Source: Polaromonas sp.
GTDB lineage: Bacteria > Pseudomonadota > Gammaproteobacteria > Burkholderiales > Burkholderiaceae_C
Assembly (NCBI GenBank): GCA_023259235.1
Contig: JAHFQQ010000126.1
Location: 1-6,723 of the forward strand
Direction of reading: 5' to 3'
DNA: 6,723 nt
Part shown: positions 5,447 through 6,723 of the stretch, one piece after another
Position numbering within the stretch: the stretch's first letter is position 1
Layout: every line of letters begins with the position of its first letter
Notes under the pieces: generated by a model
Database searches by the model: none
What the model was told of the DNA's origin: nothing
Seen by the model: the letters and a program-made list of their open reading frames with translations, nothing else
Translations under genes and position numbers: made by a program

Positions 5447-5787
5447 TGGGAGGATTGTCCGCTGCCTGGCGCCGCCGATCGGCCCGCCACCGACCAGCCC
5501 GCGCGCAGGTTGGCCTTGTCGTTCTCATACTCCCACGCCGTGCCGCAACGGTCGCAGCGGTAGCTGGTGATGGTGACGACATGGCCGCCACGCTTTTCCT
5601 GGCGGTTGTTGCCCTGCACCAGCTCGGGATGTCCGGGGGCGCGGCGCCAGTCGCGCTGGATGCCGGCGCACGAATCGCACAGCTCCATCTTCTTCGATTC
5701 GTTTGGTTGATTCAGGTCGTCGGTCATGTTGCGGCACTTCGTGGTGGTGATGGGCGGTTGCTTGAACAAATCAGTAAACAGCATCAT
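5443..5787 (-). CDS. small double-CxxC (zinc-ribbon-like) protein, unknown function
   Basis: A protein of up to 114 residues with two knuckles, CDSC (37-40) and CDRCG (78-82), followed by an aromatic TAWEYEND stretch. Four cysteines in two CxxC pairs about 38 residues apart suggest one zinc-ribbon-like site. The segment between them is basic (RDWRR, NRQEKRGG). The tail after 103 is low-complexity (Gly/Ser/Ala/Pro). I do not recognise a named family. The start is uncertain. The ATG at 5787 has AGG 5 bases upstream but lies within the last codons of the toxin gene; an ATG at 5727 (MTDDLNQ, 94 residues) begins after the toxin stop but has no ribosome site. Residues 1-20 look less protein-like, so the shorter form is quite possible. 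Its stop overlaps the kinase start by 4 bases, which ties its expression to the kinase and suggests a partner or adaptor role (inference). Confidence 0.65.
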   Translation of the reverse strand: MMLFTDLFKQPPITTTKCRNMTDDLNQPNESKKMELCDSCAGIQRDWRRAPGHPELVQGNNRQEKRGGHVVTITSYRCDRCGTAWEYENDKANLRAGWSVAGRSAAPGSGQSSQ

Positions 5788-6061
5788 GATCGCCTACATT
5801 CACCGGGATGATCTGCTGCTCTTGAATTAACAGCTCCAGTGTGATGCGATAAGACAGATTGATGGACACCGAATGCAGGCCCTCAAACTTGCCGCGCAAA
5901 GCGTGCAAGCGCAGCGAAGGGTGCGAAGGATTGGCTTGCAGCAACTGCAAGGTTTTCAGATAGTGCGAGCGCAAGTCGGGATGCTGCTTGAGAAACCGCG
6001 CTGCGCGGCGGTTGTATTGCTCGGTAAAGACCAGTGCATAAGGCAGTTTGGGCAAGTTCAC
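5771..6061 (-). CDS. RelE/ParE-family toxin (type II toxin-antitoxin)
   Basis: A 96-residue protein of the RelE/ParE fold. An N-terminal strand and two helices (7-45, with FTEQYNRRAARFLKQHP) precede the typical core LRLHALRGKFEGLHSVSIN (50-68), then YRITLELL (71-78) and a final strand ending VNVGDHDAVY, the usual 'I.VG.HD.VY' tail. Relatives are ribosome-dependent mRNA interferases (RelE/YafQ) or gyrase poisons (ParE). Conserved basic residues R51, H53, R56 and R72 fit the mRNase side, but the target cannot be decided by eye. The start is GTG at 6061, overlapping the antitoxin TGA (GTGA, 6058-6061) with only a weak GGA upstream. Translation is therefore coupled to the antitoxin, as expected for such pairs. 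The frame looks intact. Confidence 0.87.
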   Translation of the reverse strand: MNLPKLPYALVFTEQYNRRAARFLKQHPDLRSHYLKTLQLLQANPSHPSLRLHALRGKFEGLHSVSINLSYRITLELLIQEQQIIPVNVGDHDAVY

Positions 6062-6312
6062 AGCGCATCCAGCCGCGCCAGATGAGCCGCGGGCGACTCC
6101 TGCACCACGCGACCGGCGGCCAGGTCAGCGCGGGTTTCGGCCAGTGCGGCGTCCAGTTCGCATTCGCGCAGGTAGCGGTAATGCGCGATGTCCATCACGA
6201 CAAATTTGTCTGTGCCCCGCACCGAAACAATGGCCTCGGGCGCGGTGCTGAGTGCCAATTCGATGGCGGATACGCCTTTGGTTTTTAAGTCGTTGGCGCT
6301 GATGTGGGACAT
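6058..6312 (-). CDS. Phd/YefM-family antitoxin
   Basis: An 84-residue antitoxin. The N-terminal part (1-50) has the Phd/YefM DNA-binding pattern: a short strand and helix (ISANDLKTKGVSAIE), a central 'EAIVSVRGTDKFVVMD' beta segment (26-41) and a '.YRYLRE' helix. The C-terminal part (51-84, acidic/alanine-rich helices) should wrap the toxin. Known members neutralise their toxin by binding it and repress their own operon, more strongly when toxin-bound. The ATG at 6312 has a strong AGGAG (complement of 6319-6323) 6 bases upstream. This is much better than the toxin's own start and so favours antitoxin excess. It is the first gene of the minus-strand cluster, directly behind the promoter and palindrome at 6346-6377. 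Confidence 0.88.
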   Translation of the reverse strand: MSHISANDLKTKGVSAIELALSTAPEAIVSVRGTDKFVVMDIAHYRYLRECELDAALAETRADLAAGRVVQESPAAHLARLDAL

Positions 6313-6345
6313 TTGGGACTCCTGAAAAATGAATTTTACGTGTTG

Positions 6346-6361
6346 TTAATCGTACTATTAA
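6346..6361. promoter_or_regulatory. 16-bp near-palindrome, candidate antitoxin operator
   Basis: TTAATCGTACTATTAA is symmetrical at 7 of 8 base pairs (only the C6/T11 pair fails). It overlaps the proposed -10 element of the toxin-antitoxin promoter, which fits autoregulation by a Phd/YefM dimer. Assignment to the antitoxin is inference from position and symmetry. Confidence 0.55.
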
Positions 6362-6377
6362 AAGTATTCTTCAACAA
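6349..6377 (-). promoter_or_regulatory. promoter of the toxin-antitoxin/kinase gene cluster
   Basis: Read on the minus strand, TTGTTG (6377-6372) is followed after 17 bases by TACGAT (6354-6349, 4 of 6 consensus bases). The region 6313-6420 is strikingly AT-rich against the coding sequence. Transcription would start near 6342, about 30 bases before the antitoxin ATG. This is the only convincing promoter seen for the six minus-strand genes. Confidence 0.5.
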
Positions 6378-6414
6378 GCGATGGCGAAAGAGCCGAGTTT
6401 CCAGGTTCATATAT

Positions 6415-6465
6415 AAAACTGGCTTCCACCCCCCGTTCCACCTGCGCAAGCCGCTATCAAATCAG
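6415..6465. repeat. intergenic repeat, copy 2 (right border)
   Basis: Second copy of the element at 3301-3350, in the same orientation, 45 bases in its core (6421-6465). It lies between the toxin-antitoxin promoter and the GST relic. Directly after it, TATCAATCAG partly repeats its ATCAAATCAG end. With copy 1 it brackets about 3.1 kb holding the whole minus-strand gene cluster. Confidence 0.65.
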
Positions 6466-6550
6466 TATCAATCAGCAAACAATCCGTTGCAGGGTTTTTA
6501 TGCGGATCCGGCTACCCGGCAGCCTTCAGGAATGGGTGTCAATGGGTGCA

Positions 6551-6628
6551 TTATTGGTTGGGCGAGAGGAATTCCGGCGACAACTGGTCATGGGTGTCGA
6601 AGTTGACCAGCTGCGGCACGTGGGGCAG
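6551..6628 (-). pseudogene. GST gene fragment (broken paralogue of the GST at 3347-4051)
   Basis: Translated on the minus strand, 6628-6563 gives 22 residues, LPHVPQLVNFDTHDQLSPEF plus LS. They match residues 43-64 of the intact GST at 15 of 22 positions. After LS, six bases of the intact gene appear to be missing; the frame reads PNQ and meets TAA at 6551-6553 where the intact gene continues PNNK. On the N-terminal side similarity stops at 6628, apart from a short TGTGGGTGTGGG stretch (6637-6648) that resembles the intact gene's TPNG region and could be what remains after a deletion of ~40 bases. No other part of the protein is found, so this is a relic. Similarity is that of an older paralogue, not of a recent copy. 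Confidence 0.75.
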
Positions 6629-6647
6629 ACCCCCTTGTGGGTGTGGG

Positions 6648-6722
6648 TCAGGTCTCAACCACTGCGCTGCGCGGCAAACGCAGGCCGCGCAAGCGCTGGT
6701 GCGCCACGTCTTCCAGGTCCAC
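6648..6722 (-). CDS. 3' end of an unrecognised gene (start outside window)
   Basis: From the right edge a minus-strand frame runs VDLEDVAHQRLRGLRLPRSA VVET (24 codons in the window) and stops at TGA (6648-6650). Codon third positions are strongly G/C, as in the other genes here, and the peptide has a plausible alternating charged/hydrophobic pattern, so I take it as the end of a real gene that continues beyond the window. The product cannot be named from 24 residues. Its stop lies right next to the GST relic, so the two may once have been neighbours in one unit. Confidence 0.4.
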   Translation of the reverse strand: MDLEDVAHQRLRGLRLPRSAVVET

Positions 6723-6723
6723 G

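Noticed and set aside
6531..6550. AATGGGTG direct repeat as CRISPR-like or iteron array
   Set aside because: Only two adjacent 10-base copies with one further partial match near 6590; no spacers, no replication gene, and it borders a decayed gene.

Overview
The window looks like chromosome of a GC-rich betaproteobacterium, most likely a member of the Comamonadaceae (Burkholderiales). The reasons are the high GC at third codon positions across most genes, the family mix (YfcG-like GST, bacterial RIO kinase, secreted crystallin/glycine-zipper protein), and two copies of a ~45-bp intergenic repeat containing the core CTATCAAATCAG, which resembles repeats I recall from Comamonadaceae genomes. The assignment to family is an inference; no rRNA or other phylogenetic marker is present, and I saw no tRNA, CRISPR array or intact transposase.

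Left part, plus strand (1-3300). The window opens inside a relatively AT-rich gene that looks like the C-terminal part of a GT39/ArnT-type membrane glycosyltransferase (ends 601). A 270-bp spacer follows. It holds a good sigma70-like promoter, a Shine-Dalgarno site and the first ~22 codons of an NADPH-dependent FMN reductase that then breaks off: a relic gene. Next comes a complete DUF5996-family protein (872-1819), a 317-bp non-coding gap with hairpins, and a secreted protein (2137-3237) made of a signal peptide, two tandem beta/gamma-crystallin domains encoded by a 297-bp direct duplication, and a glycine-zipper segment. A clear intrinsic terminator at 3261-3295 ends this half.

Right part, minus strand (6312 down to 3347). 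Six genes run in one direction with tight spacing: a Phd/YefM-type antitoxin, a RelE/ParE-type toxin, a small double-CxxC protein, a RIO-family kinase, a RidA-family protein and a YfcG-like glutathione transferase. Antitoxin and toxin share a GTGA overlap, and the CxxC protein and kinase share an ATGA overlap. A promoter with an overlapping 16-bp near-palindrome lies before the antitoxin. The genes could therefore be transcribed as one unit in which a toxin-antitoxin promoter feeds a kinase and stress/redox genes.

This minus-strand block is bracketed by the two directly repeated ~45-bp elements (3307-3350 and 6421-6465). Beyond the right-hand copy lies a broken second copy of the GST gene (15 of 22 residues identical to the intact gene, then an in-frame stop), followed by the last ~24 codons of an unrecognised minus-strand gene at the window edge. 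The layout suggests past duplication, insertion or deletion around these repeats. I found no clearly new defence or effector system. The most unusual features are the TA-to-kinase gene coupling and the repeat/GST architecture.
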